Source of the DNA: Bacilli bacterium
GTDB lineage: Bacteria; Bacillota; Bacilli; RF39; UBA660
Assembly (NCBI GenBank): GCA_017525015.1
Contig: JAFXUK010000022.1
Location: 1 to 64,000, forward strand
Direction of reading: 5' to 3'
Length of the DNA stretch: 64,000 nt
In this document: piece by piece, positions 63,791 to 64,000 of the stretch
Position numbering within the stretch: the stretch's first letter is position 1
Layout of the letters: each line of letters begins with the position of its first letter
The notes under the pieces: model-generated
The model's database searches: none
What the model was told of the DNA's origin: nothing
Seen by the model: the letters and a program-made list of their open reading frames with translations, nothing else
Made by a program: the position numbers and the translations under genes

Positions 63791-64000
63791 CTAAGTTTTA
63801 GAAATATTAAGTAAAATACCCATACTAATCATACTAATCCATAAACTACTTCCACCATAACTAAGAAATGGAAGAGTCACTCCAGTAACAGGTATTAAAC
63901 CAACTACTACCATTAAGTTTAATGCTGTTTGAAAAAGTAATTGAAAAGTAATCCCAAAAGACAAATATTTAGAAAAAGAATCACTACAATTAATACTAAT
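63791..64000 (-). CDS. FtsW/RodA/SpoVE-family SEDS protein, 3' part
   Basis: Only the last 69 residues are in the window. NLMVVVGLIPVTGVTLPFLS followed by YGGSS is the signature near the C-terminus of SEDS peptidoglycan glycosyltransferases, with the last membrane spans either side. Whether this is FtsW, RodA or SpoVE cannot be told from this part. The TAG stop at 63791-63793 comes 60 bases before the DUF4127 gene. Confidence 0.9.
   Translation of the reverse strand: MSINCSDSFSKYLSFGITFQLLFQTALNLMVVVGLIPVTGVTLPFLSYGGSSLWISMISMGILLNISKT

Noticed and set aside
1..64000. Use of genetic code 4 (TGA as Trp), given the AT-rich Mollicutes-like look
   Set aside because: TGA ends several clear genes (patatin, RelE-like toxin) and Trp is encoded by TGG in conserved motifs, so code 11 applies.

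Overview
The window comes from a very AT-rich, low-GC Gram-positive bacterium of the Bacillota type. It is walled: murC, an FtsW/RodA-family polytopic protein and a polysaccharide export cluster are present. It uses the standard code, because TGA ends real genes (for example the patatin and HigB-like genes). Short, tightly packed genes, prepilin-like giant surface proteins and Ig-like exported proteins resemble uncultivated gut lineages (RF39-like Bacilli or TANB77-like Clostridia). That placement is inference. All but two genes lie on the minus strand, so the window is probably one co-directional stretch of a replichore.

Region 0-8 kb holds a zinc-ribbon/TM2 protein, a heterodimeric ABC exporter translationally coupled to a patatin-like lipase, a thioredoxin, and two cysteine-repeat lipoproteins. 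Region 8-17 kb holds tRNA-Glu(CUC), murC, queH, an acyl-CoA synthetase and two tandem ATPase-FtsX fusion transporters. Region 17-23 kb is an accessory or defence island. It has an atypical protein kinase, a HigB/ImmA-type toxin-antitoxin operon with a palindromic operator on its promoter, a DUF898 fragment, a Panacea-domain antitoxin coupled to a membrane effector, and an ApeA-like HEPN protein. Related intergenic repeats bracket the Panacea and ApeA units. Region 23-31.5 kb is a Wzx/Wzy-type exopolysaccharide operon transcribed from a sugar-transferase gene.

Region 31.6-38.9 kb is an addB-addA recombination operon that has been split by a dinD gene and a Bro-N gene broken by an internal deletion. 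Region 38.9-48.1 kb encodes two giant prepilin-like proteins (about 1,400 and 1,130 residues) with repeated cysteine-containing Ig-like modules and TSP1-like C-termini. Each is followed by a single-pass membrane protein. Region 48.1-53.9 kb is housekeeping (rpmF, yceD, MYG1-like, YugP-like peptidase, two flavoproteins). Region 53.9-64 kb is surface biology: a membrane-anchored adhesin with a possible cohesin-like N-terminus, a giant papain-like protease ending in a dockerin, a polysaccharide deacetylase, an exported small protein, a DUF4127 protein, and the 3' end of an FtsW/RodA-family gene.

A recurring architectural theme is a promoter embedded in, or directly fused to, the terminator of the gene upstream. 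Another is that the first in-frame start codon of many genes lies inside its own Shine-Dalgarno sequence, so the real start is a few codons later. I have moved these starts and say so in each entry. The least-described systems here are the giant pilin operon, the dockerin protease with its neighbour, and the Panacea/membrane-effector plus ApeA island.
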